Shown here: piece after piece, positions 6,899-14,502 of the stretch | Layout of the letters: each line of letters starts with the position of its first letter | How positions within the stretch are numbered: position 1 is the stretch's first letter | From: CAYVTV01 sp964454295 | GTDB taxonomy: Bacteria; Bacteroidota; Bacteroidia; Bacteroidales; GCA-2748055 | NCBI GenBank assembly: GCA_964454295.1 | Contig: CAYVTV010000095.1 | Span: 1 to 14,502, forward strand | DNA length: 14,502 bases | Reading direction: 5' to 3' | Program-made: the position numbers and the translations under genes | Notes under the pieces: model-generated | Told to the model about the DNA's origin: nothing | Databases searched by the model: none | The model's input: only the letters and a program-made list of their open reading frames with translations

Positions 6899-9280
6899 AT
6901 GAAGAATTTTTTTACATCCATTTTATTAATTTCAGGAATATTCCTGACCGGACAAACCATTGCACAGCCGCCACAAAAAATCAGCTATCAGGCTGTTGTG
7001 AGAAATGCAGACAGCCAGCTTATTACTAATAAAGAAATTGGTGTCCGGATCATTATTTATAAAGATTTGCCAATCTATAACGAGGCTGTTTACGGTGAAA
7101 TCCAAACTCCTTCTACCAATGCAAATGGACTGCTTAGCATTGAGATAGGAGAAGGTGGCGGATTTGATACCATCAACTGGGCTGAAGGGCCCTATTATCT
7201 TTGGGTGGGGATTGACCCAACCGGAAGTTCCAATTATACAATCACCGGGGAAAGCCAATTGCTAAGTGTTCCGTATGCGCTGTATAGCAGTATTGCAGAC
7301 AGTGTTATTTCTATAACAGAAAAAGACCCTATATTTATTGATCATCCCTCATATTCAATTACCACCGGGAATATAGAGGAATGGAACACAGCCTATAACT
7401 GGGGAGATCATACAACTGCCGGGTATCTGCATGAAATTCCCGGTATCCGACAAACACTGGAAAGCAGTAATACTGCGGAAGGGACTTCAGGGATCACAGG
7501 CCTCGCGGAAACAAGTATTAACACAACTGGCGCTGCTCCCGCTACAAGCGCTATACTCGATATATCTTCAACTTCCAAAGGTGTGTTGGTGCCCAGAATG
7601 AATATGACAGACATAATGTCCATACTAGATCCTGAACCGGGTTTACTGGTGATGGATACTACAGCAGGAAATTATAATATCATGGTATATGATGGCCTGG
7701 AATGGATAAAGATTATTAAGAACTCCTCCAATTATGGAGGGCTTGTTTTATGGAACAAACTGGGAAGTGAGGAAGAGGTGATGAACAGCAAATACGGCCC
7801 CGGGGGAACGATTGTCGGAAGTTCCTATGCTTTTGAAGCCGGTTATGATGGTAACGGATATGTGAGAAAAGCAACAGGAGAGAATTATATCAGTTTTCCC
7901 GGATACATACTGCAAAATCTAAAAAAGAAAGGGACCGTGGAACTATGGGTGAATCCAAAAGTAGTTAAACCGGAACCATATACTTACGGAGTTTTTGCTG
8001 TTGTGGGAAATATTTTTGGAACGAATAGTCATGTATATATTGCATGGGGCGATGGTGTTTCCGGAACAGGATTTTATGGCACAGTGAATTTCGACGGCAC
8101 CGGTCATCAGACTCCTTTTGAAGCCACTCAGTTCGAGGCTGTTGTTGGTGTGCCATTCCATGTAAGTATCTGCTGGGATGTAAACGGGATTGAAGGATCA
8201 TCAAATACAGTCAGACTATACAGGGACGGTGAAATTATTGGAACATCTGACGAAACATGGGATGCGGAAAATACTACCACCAACTATGAAGGTTTTAACC
8301 TTGGCATGGGACCTGATGATGAGGGTTACGATAAGTTTATTGTGGATGAACTTAAAGTGTGGGATTACGCAAAAACCAGTTTCACCCCTAAAACAGGAAC
8401 CTACATTGCCGGAGATCTGGAAGTGGGAGGAACAATAAAGGGAAGTATTCAGGTTGACACTATCCATGTTTCACAGATAACCGGCCTGCTGGGAGATGGT
8501 TATACTCTGAAGTTTCCTGATATTCTTGATAACCTGGGTACTCTTGCAGTGGATGGAATTGGTAGTAATCATGTTGTTATTTTAAACGGACCCGGATATG
8601 ATGTGGAAGCTGTTGAGAGATATAACCAAGTGGGAGAACGTGATGATCTTCCGGGAAGGTCTATGGAGCATCCATTGGTATTTGAAGCTGATAATACAGA
8701 TCCGGTATGGCTGGCTGATATGATGTCATGGTTTGATGAAACAAACCCTGCCACGAAAAACCTTGCCGTTATTGTTCCGGATGTTGCAGGGGATCCGTCC
8801 ATACGCTGGAATTATACTTCTTTTATACCCGATGGTTACGAACCCGGCGTAGACAACAGAACACGCTTCAGGTTAATTAACAGCAAACTGCCTGATATAA
8901 TTCTTGATATTAATCTGCAGGAACCTGATCCCTTTGGTAATGAATGTTCCATGAATTCAGATCCCGGTCCGGAAATAAGATTCGACGGACAGAAGTTTGG
9001 TTGTCCTACGATTGAAGTGGATACAGCAGGGCAAGTGATGACATTAACGTGGGAATTTGTTGAAGCTAATGGTATATGGGCACACTTTAACAAATATTTG
9101 CAGGGACATGAAACAAAATTCCAGGTAATGGCTTCATGGATGATACCGGATTATGGTATTAAACAAAGTACTTTTGACGGGTGTTTTATTCTTCATTTTG
9201 AGCACCTTACAGGCTTCGGACTGGATAAAAAATCCCTGTTGCAGATGAAGATCTGGTATGTACGGATGAGGGAAGCGTAA
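6899..9280 (+). CDS. Secreted multidomain protein: ISYQAVVRNA module, LamG-like domain, tail-tube-like region
   Basis: Exported 793-residue protein. A signal peptide covers residues 1-22 (ending near QTIAQ). Residues 25-130 are the module opening PQKISYQAVVRNADSQ, common at the N-terminus of Bacteroidota surface proteins. Residues 158-178 carry a WNTAYNWGDHTTAGYL motif seen in fibre-like proteins. Residues 218-272 (LDISSTSKGVLVPRM...GLEWIKI) resemble the linker found before adhesin or tail-fibre tips. Residues about 280-495 fit a concanavalin/LamG domain (YISFPGYI, GTVELWVNPK, VRLYRDGEIIGTSDETW, DKFIVDELKVWDYA). Residues about 548-665 resemble a gp19-type tail-tube domain: VDGIGSN, VEAVERYN, DLPGR, MMSWFDE, NLAVIVPD, RWNYTSFIPDGYEP. 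The last 125 residues are not recognised. No type IX secretion sorting domain is seen. The function is unknown; surface binding is likely. Confidence 0.8.
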   Translation: MKNFFTSILLISGIFLTGQTIAQPPQKISYQAVVRNADSQLITNKEIGVRIIIYKDLPIYNEAVYGEIQTPSTNANGLLSIEIGEGGGFDTINWAEGPYYLWVGIDPTGSSNYTITGESQLLSVPYALYSSIADSVISITEKDPIFIDHPSYSITTGNIEEWNTAYNWGDHTTAGYLHEIPGIRQTLESSNTAEGTSGITGLAETSINTTGAAPATSAILDISSTSKGVLVPRMNMTDIMSILDPEPGLLVMDTTAGNYNIMVYDGLEWIKIIKNSSNYGGLVLWNKLGSEEEVMNSKYGPGGTIVGSSYAFEAGYDGNGYVRKATGENYISFPGYILQNLKKKGTVELWVNPKVVKPEPYTYGVFAVVGNIFGTNSHVYIAWGDGVSGTGFYGTVNFDGTGHQTPFEATQFEAVVGVPFHVSICWDVNGIEGSSNTVRLYRDGEIIGTSDETWDAENTTTNYEGFNLGMGPDDEGYDKFIVDELKVWDYAKTSFTPKTGTYIAGDLEVGGTIKGSIQVDTIHVSQITGLLGDGYTLKFPDILDNLGTLAVDGIGSNHVVILNGPGYDVEAVERYNQVGERDDLPGRSMEHPLVFEADNTDPVWLADMMSWFDETNPATKNLAVIVPDVAGDPSIRWNYTSFIPDGYEPGVDNRTRFRLINSKLPDIILDINLQEPDPFGNECSMNSDPGPEIRFDGQKFGCPTIEVDTAGQVMTLTWEFVEANGIWAHFNKYLQGHETKFQVMASWMIPDYGIKQSTFDGCFILHFEHLTGFGLDKKSLLQMKIWYVRMREA

Positions 9281-9461
9281 CCGGAAATATTTTTTAAAGG
9301 AAATTATATAAACTTTTAAAATAGAGAATCCTAAATATTTTATTATAAACCTGATTAACCTCTTATTGTTCCTGCCAAATCAAGGAAGATACAACAGAGT
9401 TCGAAAAAGAATTCTTTTGGTACCATTACACGTCTACTAGAAATTATTAAAATCAAAGGTA

Positions 9462-10424
9462 ATGATGAAAACAATTTATTTTACTTCATTATTTGTTTTT
9501 GTAATGTGCTCTACTATTGTTACTACTGCACAGGTAAAAGAACATCCTGCAATATCAAAATATCAGAATGCAGAATTTGTAACTTCTCAAATCACTGATT
9601 ACGCTCCTTATGTTTTTGGTACAGGTCCTGAGGAAGAAAAGGAATTCAGGGGATACGGCTGGTACTTTTCAAAATTTATTGACCTGGAAGGGAAAGTAAC
9701 AAGAATTCAATATAAAGTACCCGAATCAGAGGGCATATATAAAGTGTATAAAAATTATGAAAATGCATTAAGGAATGGCGGATACGAAATCATATCCGTC
9801 ATTTCAAACAAAGAAAGCAGCTGGCCTTTCTGGAATGAAACTGTCTATGCACATGAATCCGGTATAAATTCGTTCAGAGGAGGTGAATTTGCCAATCCTA
9901 TGGGAATAGACGGATTCTGGTATATTGCGGCCAAAGGCTTGTATAAGGGAGAGAATATTTATTTAGCGATTTATATTAATTATTATGATCAGGACATATA
10001 CATCTTACAGGATGCTATTGAGATTCAACCTATGGAAAGCGGCCTTGTTACAGCGGTAAAAATCGGAGATAATATTAAAATGGATGGATATGTTTCTATT
10101 TACGGCGTATATTTTGATTCAGGAAAATCAGAGGTAAAAAAAGAATCTGAACCTGCATTAAATGAGATAGCAGAATTTCTTGAAGCAAATACGGATAATA
10201 CGTTTTTTATTGTCGGGCATACTGATAATGTGGGTGGTCTTTCGTTTAACATGGAATTGTCAAAAAACAGGGCTGATGCAGTGAGAGAATATCTTATTAA
10301 TAATTATAACGTAAGTTCCGATCAGATAGTAGCAGAAGGTATAGGCCCTCTGTCACCTAAAACATCAAATGCAACAGAAGAAGGTAAAGCAAGGAACCGA
10401 AGGGTGGAGATAGTTATACAATAA
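9462..10424 (+). CDS. OmpA-family protein with DUF4892-like N-terminal domain
   Basis: Exported 320-residue protein with a signal peptide at residues 1-24 (MMKTIYFTSLFVFVMCSTIV, cleavage near TTAQ). ATG 9462 and 9465 are tandem and either may start it. Residues about 28-190 resemble the DUF4892 domain (YQNAEFVTSQI, DLEGKVTRIQYKVPESEGIY, VYKNYENALRNGGYEIISV, YLAIYINYYDQDIY). Residues 210-320 are an OmpA peptidoglycan-binding domain: YGVYFDSGKSEVKKES, VGHTDNVGG, LSKNRADAV, RNRRVEIVI. The diaminopimelate-contacting pair is present as Asp255 and Arg270, 15 residues apart. It probably tethers an envelope assembly to peptidoglycan. It ends the plus-strand run of exported proteins and is separated from the sulfatase by 305 bases, so it may close a transcription unit. 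Confidence 0.9.
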   Translation: MMKTIYFTSLFVFVMCSTIVTTAQVKEHPAISKYQNAEFVTSQITDYAPYVFGTGPEEEKEFRGYGWYFSKFIDLEGKVTRIQYKVPESEGIYKVYKNYENALRNGGYEIISVISNKESSWPFWNETVYAHESGINSFRGGEFANPMGIDGFWYIAAKGLYKGENIYLAIYINYYDQDIYILQDAIEIQPMESGLVTAVKIGDNIKMDGYVSIYGVYFDSGKSEVKKESEPALNEIAEFLEANTDNTFFIVGHTDNVGGLSFNMELSKNRADAVREYLINNYNVSSDQIVAEGIGPLSPKTSNATEEGKARNRRVEIVIQ

Positions 10425-10605
10425 CATCTGCAATTAACTAAAAGGAATAAAGACAAATTCAGAGAGATGGATCGGTTCTTTACACAGACCAATAGGTTTT
10501 TTTATTAACTCTTACATGGGATCTTTGTATAGTTAAAAATTTACCATATTTTAGTGCTTTTGATTCCAATTTGAACCTGAAAAATTAATACTATTATTAC
10601 AAATC

Positions 10606-10631
10606 AACGCTTTAAGCCTTTGCGTTTTTTT
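10606..10631 (+). terminator. Weak candidate rho-independent terminator
   Basis: AACGC (10606-10610) pairs with GCGTT (10622-10626) around an 11-base loop, and the second arm runs into seven T (10625-10631). A five-pair stem is weak. It lies 180 bases after the OmpA stop and 100 before the sulfatase. The rest of the 305-base gap 10425-10729 shows no gene and no perfect TAnnTTTG promoter. Confidence 0.3.
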
Positions 10632-10729
10632 AAACTTAACGAACTATTGATTATATAACCCGGTGAAAACTATTACAGAATATAAAACACTTAAGAACAA
10701 GCAATTAAACTACATAAATCTATAAACTC

Positions 10730-12310
10730 ATGAAAGATCTTCTGCCAAAATCATTAACCTTACTCATCGCCGGAGCCGGCATCTCCTCCTGTAGTCAGCA
10801 TAAAGCTGATCAGCAAAGACCGAATATTCTCTTTATCATGAGTGACGACCATACCCAACAGGCTATAAGCGCCTACGGTTACGATCTTCTGCATACCCCT
10901 AATATTGACCGCCTGGCTGAAGAAGGAGCTCTGTTCAGAAAAAGTTTCGTGACCAACTCCATTTCTGCCCCCAGCAGGGCAGTATTATTAACCGGAAAAT
11001 ACAGTCACCTCAACGGAAAAGTGGACAACATAAGTGCTTTTAACTGGGATCAATCCTCCTTTCCCAAATTATTACAACAGGCAGGATATCAAACCGCACT
11101 GGTGGGGAAAATCCACCTGGCAGGACTGCCCCGGGGTTTCGATTACTCCATTGTTTTGCCCGGACAGGGAAGTTATTATAATCCCGTTTTCATCGAAAAT
11201 GGAGAAGAAAAACAATTTGAAGGACACTGTACTCCGCTGACCACGGAGTTTGCAATAAACTGGCTGGAAAACATCCGTGATAAGAGCAAACCATTCTGCC
11301 TTCTTTACCATCAGAAAGCACCCCACCGGAACTGGCTTCCGGAAACAAAATACCTCGACTTCCTCGAGGACCGGGAATTTGATTTTCCTGAAAATTTCTT
11401 TGATGATTATTCAGGCAGGGGAGCCGCTGCCCGTGAACAGGAAATGGAGATAGTAGGCCATATGAGATGGGGACATGATATGAAATTTGAATATGATCCA
11501 TATACAGGAAAACCTACTGAATTTATCAGGGATATCGAAAGAATGACAGATGAACAACGCAAAGCCTGGAAAACTGTTTACGATCCCCTTAATGAAGCCT
11601 TCCTTGCCCGGAAACCCGAGGGGAAGGAACTCGCTAAGTTCATGTTCCACCGTTACCTGCGCGATTACCTTAAATCTGTTAAATCTGTTGACGACGGTGT
11701 GGGTGAAGTGATGCATTATCTCGAAAAAAATAAGCTGCTGGATAATACAATCATAATATACACTTCCGATCAGGGTTTTTACCTGGGAGAACATGGATGG
11801 TTCGATAAGAGGTTTATGTATGAGCAATCGCTCAGCACACCTCTGGTAATGCGTTATCCGAAGGAGGTAAAAAAGGGAACTGTAGTGCATAAAATGGTGT
11901 TAAATCTTGACCTGGCACCGACTTTACTCGATTACGCGGGCTTAGAAAAGCCCGCCGATATGCAGGGTGAATCATTCCGAAAGCTGGCCGCAGGAAAGAA
12001 AGTACCCTGGCGTGATGCCATCTATTACCACTATTATGAATATCCTTCTGTACATATGGTAAAGCGGCACTACGGTGTGCGCACCGATCGTTATAAACTT
12101 ATGCATTTTTATTATGATATCGACGAATGGGAGATGTATGATCTCGAAAAAGATCCGATGGAAATGAAAAGTGTTTATAATGACCCTGCTTATGCTGATA
12201 TACAGAAACAGCTTCATAAAAGGCTGGAAGAATTAAGAGCTGAATATGGGGATTCCGATGAATCAGCGGAGAAATATTTAAATATTTTTCTGGAATCAAA
12301 AAATAATTAA
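10730..12310 (+). CDS. Lipoprotein sulfatase, Ser-type S1 family
   Basis: A 526-residue formylglycine-dependent sulfatase that hydrolyses sulfate esters, most likely on a sulfated glycan. The N-terminus LLIAGAGISSC fits a lipobox with Cys21, so the enzyme is probably membrane-anchored. Metal ligands Asp39-Asp40 are in IMSDDH. The signature is SISAPSRAVLLTGKY: Ser79 in S-A-P-S-R is the residue converted to formylglycine, so maturation needs an anaerobic radical-SAM maturase (anSME), which is not in this window. Later conserved blocks are GKIHL, YHQKAPHRNW, and IIYTSDQGFYLGEHGWFDKRFMYE, which contains the second metal-binding Asp. The C-terminal part WEMYDLEKDPMEMKSVYNDP is the usual sulfatase end. 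Sequence flavour suggests the GlcNAc-6-O-sulfatase or iduronate-2-sulfatase-like groups, but the substrate is not assigned. No SusC/SusD or glycoside hydrolase is adjacent, so it is not in an evident polysaccharide utilization locus. Confidence 0.93.
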   Translation: MKDLLPKSLTLLIAGAGISSCSQHKADQQRPNILFIMSDDHTQQAISAYGYDLLHTPNIDRLAEEGALFRKSFVTNSISAPSRAVLLTGKYSHLNGKVDNISAFNWDQSSFPKLLQQAGYQTALVGKIHLAGLPRGFDYSIVLPGQGSYYNPVFIENGEEKQFEGHCTPLTTEFAINWLENIRDKSKPFCLLYHQKAPHRNWLPETKYLDFLEDREFDFPENFFDDYSGRGAAAREQEMEIVGHMRWGHDMKFEYDPYTGKPTEFIRDIERMTDEQRKAWKTVYDPLNEAFLARKPEGKELAKFMFHRYLRDYLKSVKSVDDGVGEVMHYLEKNKLLDNTIIIYTSDQGFYLGEHGWFDKRFMYEQSLSTPLVMRYPKEVKKGTVVHKMVLNLDLAPTLLDYAGLEKPADMQGESFRKLAAGKKVPWRDAIYYHYYEYPSVHMVKRHYGVRTDRYKLMHFYYDIDEWEMYDLEKDPMEMKSVYNDPAYADIQKQLHKRLEELRAEYGDSDESAEKYLNIFLESKNN

Positions 12311-12371
12311 CTCAAGTATCCCAGATAAGAGTAGTCTTAATAATACATTACAGATTAAATATTACGAAATT

Positions 12372-12481
12372 TTTCCTTTGTGTGACTTTGTGAAATCCTT
12401 GGTGGCCTTTGTGGTATAAATTAAACAACTCTTTTTTACCACAAAGGCACGCAAAGTACACACGAAGGTACACAAAGGAAA
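12372..12481. repeat. Long imperfect inverted repeat between convergent genes
   Basis: Two arms of about 49-50 bases face each other across a short centre. The inner 12 bases GCCTTTGTGGTA (12405-12416) pair perfectly with TACCACAAAGGC (12437-12448), and the outer TTTCCTTTGTGT pairs perfectly with ACACAAAGGAAA (12470-12481). The middle of the arms matches partly (roughly 35 of 45 overall). CTTTGTG recurs along the arm. I recall similar CTTTGTG-rich elements being dispersed in other Bacteroidota genomes. Lying between the sulfatase and a gene on the other strand, it could act as a two-way transcription end or be a non-autonomous repeat. Confidence 0.8.
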
Positions 12482-12495
12482 TACATGTAATTCCC

Positions 12496-13452
12496 TCATT
12501 CCATCTCCTGATACTCCAGCACCCTCTGTTCCTTTATCCTGTTACCCAGGATAAAGCTATAGTTTTTGGAACCTTTGTTCCGGTATTTTGCCCATGCATC
12601 CTGTGCCCACAATCTGGCTGTTTCCAGGTCACCAAGAATTTCATATACCACCGCCAGATTATGAGATGCGCGGCCACGGGTTTTTCTCTTACCTGTGTTT
12701 ACAGCTGCTACAAGGTATTCTATTGCCTCATCCCAGTTATTAACTTCCATCATCCGTGCTCCTATCTTAATATTAATATCTCCTTTTGACCTTTTGTAAT
12801 AATTGCGAACCACAGGAATCCATGTGGGCGCTATTCTCTGTCCATATATTACTCCGGCCTGGTAACTCGCATCTTTTATTGCCCTGTCTTTTTCAACCAG
12901 CCTGTTTATTGCCCCTGCAACGGTATTGACCTGTCCCCGCCAGTAGGTTTCATGACGATACAACTCCTGGTCAACAATTCTTCTTTCTTTTACGTCATAC
13001 AACCTGAAACCGGTTGTTACAATTACCATGTTTGTCGGGATGATGTAATCTGAATTAAACACTTCAAGAGCAATAAGCCCCTCAGCATTAAACTCGGCAC
13101 AAAGACCGGCTACCTCATCCCATGGTAATGGTTCGGGAAATTTACCGGGAAGATCTTCCTTTGGCAAGGTTCTGCCTGTCCTTTGAATAGTAAATCTCCG
13201 CGATTCCTGCAGGAAACCGGCAAAACCATCAATAGCCGCCTGGGAAGCTACCTTGCTTTCATTAGGAAGTTCAGCAGTGATCACTTTCCCCAGCACACCT
13301 TTAGGGGCCTCCGAACGGTTAACTACTGCGAGGGTCTGAATATGATTTGGAACATTTACGAGTGCCGGCACTAAAGCCTGGAAACGAATCTCAGGTGCAC
13401 CGCAAATCATAAAAACAATACCGGAAAATATCAGGATCTTAATTGTTCTCAT
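12496..13452 (-). CDS. Exported TPR-containing protein, DUF6340-like
   Basis: A 318-residue protein with an N-terminal hydrophobic segment (MRTIKILIFSGIVFMICGAP). Cys17 lies where relatives usually have a lipobox cysteine, but the preceding MI does not fit the classical rule, so lipidation is uncertain. The next block, EIRFQALVPALVNVPNHIQTLAVVNRSEAP, resembles the start of proteins I recall as DUF6340. The middle (about 60-225) is a mixed domain with LIALEVFNSDY and TGFRLYDVKERRIVDQE. The end (about 225-300) looks like TPR helices: GARMMEVNNWDEAIEYLVAA and ASHNLAVVYEILGDLETARL. The function is unknown; a periplasmic or outer-membrane scaffold role is inferred. It has a well-placed promoter at 13475-13505 and is divergent from the AlbA_2 gene. 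Confidence 0.82.
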   Translation of the reverse strand: MRTIKILIFSGIVFMICGAPEIRFQALVPALVNVPNHIQTLAVVNRSEAPKGVLGKVITAELPNESKVASQAAIDGFAGFLQESRRFTIQRTGRTLPKEDLPGKFPEPLPWDEVAGLCAEFNAEGLIALEVFNSDYIIPTNMVIVTTGFRLYDVKERRIVDQELYRHETYWRGQVNTVAGAINRLVEKDRAIKDASYQAGVIYGQRIAPTWIPVVRNYYKRSKGDINIKIGARMMEVNNWDEAIEYLVAAVNTGKRKTRGRASHNLAVVYEILGDLETARLWAQDAWAKYRNKGSKNYSFILGNRIKEQRVLEYQEME

Positions 13453-13474
13453 GGCTTTTAAATTAATAATTTTT

Positions 13475-13505
13475 CAAATCTACGAAATAGTGATATTACT
13501 TTCAA
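13475..13505 (-). promoter_or_regulatory. Bacteroidota-type promoter for the DUF6340-like gene
   Basis: On the minus strand TTG (13503-13505) is followed after 20 bases by a perfect TAnnTTTG box, TAGATTTG (13475-13482). Transcription would start near 13468, about 15 bases before the ATG at 13450-13452, so the leader is very short. Confidence 0.65.
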
Positions 13506-13670
13506 TAAAATCTTTTTTACCTTTATACAATATTGAATAATAATATCCCTTATAATACATTAAAGCGTTATAATTTTAAACTTAGGTTGTCTCTGTTAAT
13601 CTGTAAACAACCTTCATGCCGGATTTCATATTTTTCAGATAAAAGTTACATGTTGGATAAAATTATTCCT

Positions 13671-14309
13671 ATGAGGAGGTATCTTTCAGATATTATTGAA
13701 AAAGGCGAAGGTTTACATCTGGATTTTAAGTTCGAGATCAGCGATGCGAGAAAAATCGCAAGAACTCTTGTTGCATTCTCAAATACTGAAGGAGGTAAGT
13801 TACTCATAGGGGTTAAGGATAACGGTAAAATTGCCGGCATCAGGTCAGAAGAAGAGTATTTTATGCTGGAATCTGCTTCCTCACTGTATTGTAAACCCCG
13901 GGTAAATTATAATGCTAAAAAATGGGCCATTGAAGGAAAAACGGTTCTTGAAGTGGATATTCCTCCGGCAAATACAAGACCTTACCTGGCGATGAACCAT
14001 GACGGCCGGTGGCTTGCATATATAAGGGTATACGACCAGAATATACAGGTAAATTCCATCCAGATAAGAGTCTGGGAAAATGCAAAAAGAAAAAAAGGTG
14101 TATTTCTGAAATATACCGAAAAAGAAAAAATCCTTATGGACTATCTGGAAAAAAACCCTGAAATAACTTTGCCCGGGTTTTGCCGGCTGGCAGAGATATC
14201 CTACAGGAAAGCTTCAGATATCATGGTAAAACTGGTCAGTCTGAAGTTGATCAATATAGTATACAGTGATAAATCTATAGTTTATAAGTTAAATTCTATC
14301 TGTAACTAA
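13671..14309 (+). CDS. AlbA_2 (Schlafen-like) ATP-binding protein with winged-helix-like tail
   Basis: I choose ATG 13671 (212 residues, MRRYLSDIIEKGEGLHLDFK) because relatives begin just before this block. ATGs at 13533 and 13650 are in frame, but the added residues (for example LLICKQPSCRISYF) do not look like family sequence. The N-terminal two-thirds match AlbA_2/Schlafen-type domains: HLDFKFEISDARKIARTLVA, FSNTEGGKLLIGVKDNGKIA, then RPYLAMNHDGRWLAYIRV. The last 65 residues (EKILMDYLEKNPEITLPGFC, RKASDIMVKLVSLKLINIV) resemble a winged-helix DNA-binding region. The biochemical role is unproven; such proteins are usually guessed to be regulators or nucleic-acid-binding proteins. It ends six bases before a Reg_prop sensor gene on the same strand, which suggests co-transcription. 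No convincing promoter was seen in 13506-13670. Confidence 0.82.
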   Translation: MRRYLSDIIEKGEGLHLDFKFEISDARKIARTLVAFSNTEGGKLLIGVKDNGKIAGIRSEEEYFMLESASSLYCKPRVNYNAKKWAIEGKTVLEVDIPPANTRPYLAMNHDGRWLAYIRVYDQNIQVNSIQIRVWENAKRKKGVFLKYTEKEKILMDYLEKNPEITLPGFCRLAEISYRKASDIMVKLVSLKLINIVYSDKSIVYKLNSICN

Positions 14310-14315
14310 TTTCTC

Positions 14316-14502
14316 ATGGCAAGAAGCAGTTATAAAAACGGATTCCTGTTGAAACTGACAGGAAATATCCTCTTGTGGATCTGTTTCAATGCAGGGAACA
14401 TTGCAGCCCAGTCTGTAAGCTTTGAACATTACAAAGTACAGGACGGATTGTCTCAAAGTGAGATCATTTGTATATTCCAGGATAGCGAAGGGTTTCTCTG
14501 GT
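14316..14502 (+). CDS. Reg_prop beta-propeller sensor protein, partial (N-terminus only)
   Basis: An ATG at 14316 opens a frame that remains open to the window end (62 codons seen). It has a hydrophobic signal segment, GFLLKLTGNILLWICFNAGN, with likely cleavage near IAAQ. The following FEHYKVQDGLSQSEIICIFQ and DSEGFLW form the first two-component-regulator propeller (Reg_prop) repeat. In Bacteroidota such proteins are periplasmic-sensor histidine kinases, hybrid two-component systems, or sensor proteins with another output; the output domain lies outside, so the type is not assigned. The six-base gap to the AlbA_2 gene suggests an operon. Confidence 0.82.
   Translation, partial: MARSSYKNGFLLKLTGNILLWICFNAGNIAAQSVSFEHYKVQDGLSQSEIICIFQDSEGFLW

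Noticed and set aside
9355..9450. Open frame of 31 codons with CSCQIKEDTTEFEKEFFWYH
   Set aside because: No start codon, too short and no promoter; probably chance, though a lipoprotein fragment cannot be ruled out.
10480..10504. T-run after a short GGT/ACC pairing as a terminator of the second OmpA gene
   Set aside because: Only three to four base pairs in the stem.
11411..11890. 159-codon antisense frame inside the sulfatase gene
   Set aside because: Shadow of a well-conserved sulfatase reading frame, with low-quality composition.
12409..12789. Plus-strand frame of 126 codons
   Set aside because: Starts in the palindrome and overlaps the DUF6340-like gene on the other strand; composition is not protein-like.
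13533..13670. N-terminal extension of the AlbA_2 protein
   Set aside because: The added residues do not resemble the family, and ATG 13671 gives the usual length.

Overview
The window looks like a chromosomal segment of a member of the Bacteroidota, probably Bacteroidales or a close relative. The evidence is: three promoters of the Bacteroidota type (TTG, 19-20 bases, TAnnTTTG); AT-rich leaders without strong Shine-Dalgarno sites; lineage-typical proteins (OmpA proteins with LamG-like or DUF4892-like front halves, a secreted protein opening with the 'PQKISYQAVVRNA' module, a DUF6340-like protein, an AlbA_2 ATP-binding protein, a Reg_prop sensor); and a Ser-type sulfatase. No rRNA, tRNA, CRISPR array or complete insertion sequence was seen.

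Layout. 1-1594 (minus): the N-terminal 531 codons of a membrane pyrophosphatase (hppA) running off the left edge, with its promoter at 1722-1752. 1855-2004: six tandem 25-bp units that run into the 3' end of a small GIY-YIG nuclease gene (1986-2321, minus). A 23-bp inverted copy of the same repeat family lies beyond that gene and abuts the stop codon of comM/yifB (2390-3928, minus). 4062-4397 (plus): a small unknown protein with a well-formed promoter, followed by 611 bases of AT-rich DNA holding an ORF remnant without ATG (4518-4733). 5009-10424 (plus): an envelope gene group made of an OmpA protein with a LamG-like domain, a GNAT acetyltransferase, a 793-residue secreted multidomain protein, and an OmpA protein with a DUF4892-like domain. 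10730-12310 (plus): a lipoprotein sulfatase. It converges on a DUF6340-like TPR protein (12496-13452, minus), with a long imperfect palindrome in between. 13671-14502 (plus): an AlbA_2 protein and, six bases later, the start of a Reg_prop sensor that runs off the right edge.

How the genes fit together. No single pathway is evident. The 5-10.4 kb group encodes exported proteins, two of which should bind peptidoglycan through OmpA domains. The comM/GIY-YIG pair may be co-transcribed.

The two most unusual things are (i) the GIY-YIG gene bounded by inverted hairpin repeats plus a tandem array of the same family, with the repeat encoding the protein's last residues, which resembles a nuclease-associated REP-like or mobile unit; and (ii) a region in the 793-residue secreted protein that reads like a phage/contractile-injection tail-tube (gp19-type) domain behind a LamG domain. 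Both are by-eye inferences and were not tested by search.
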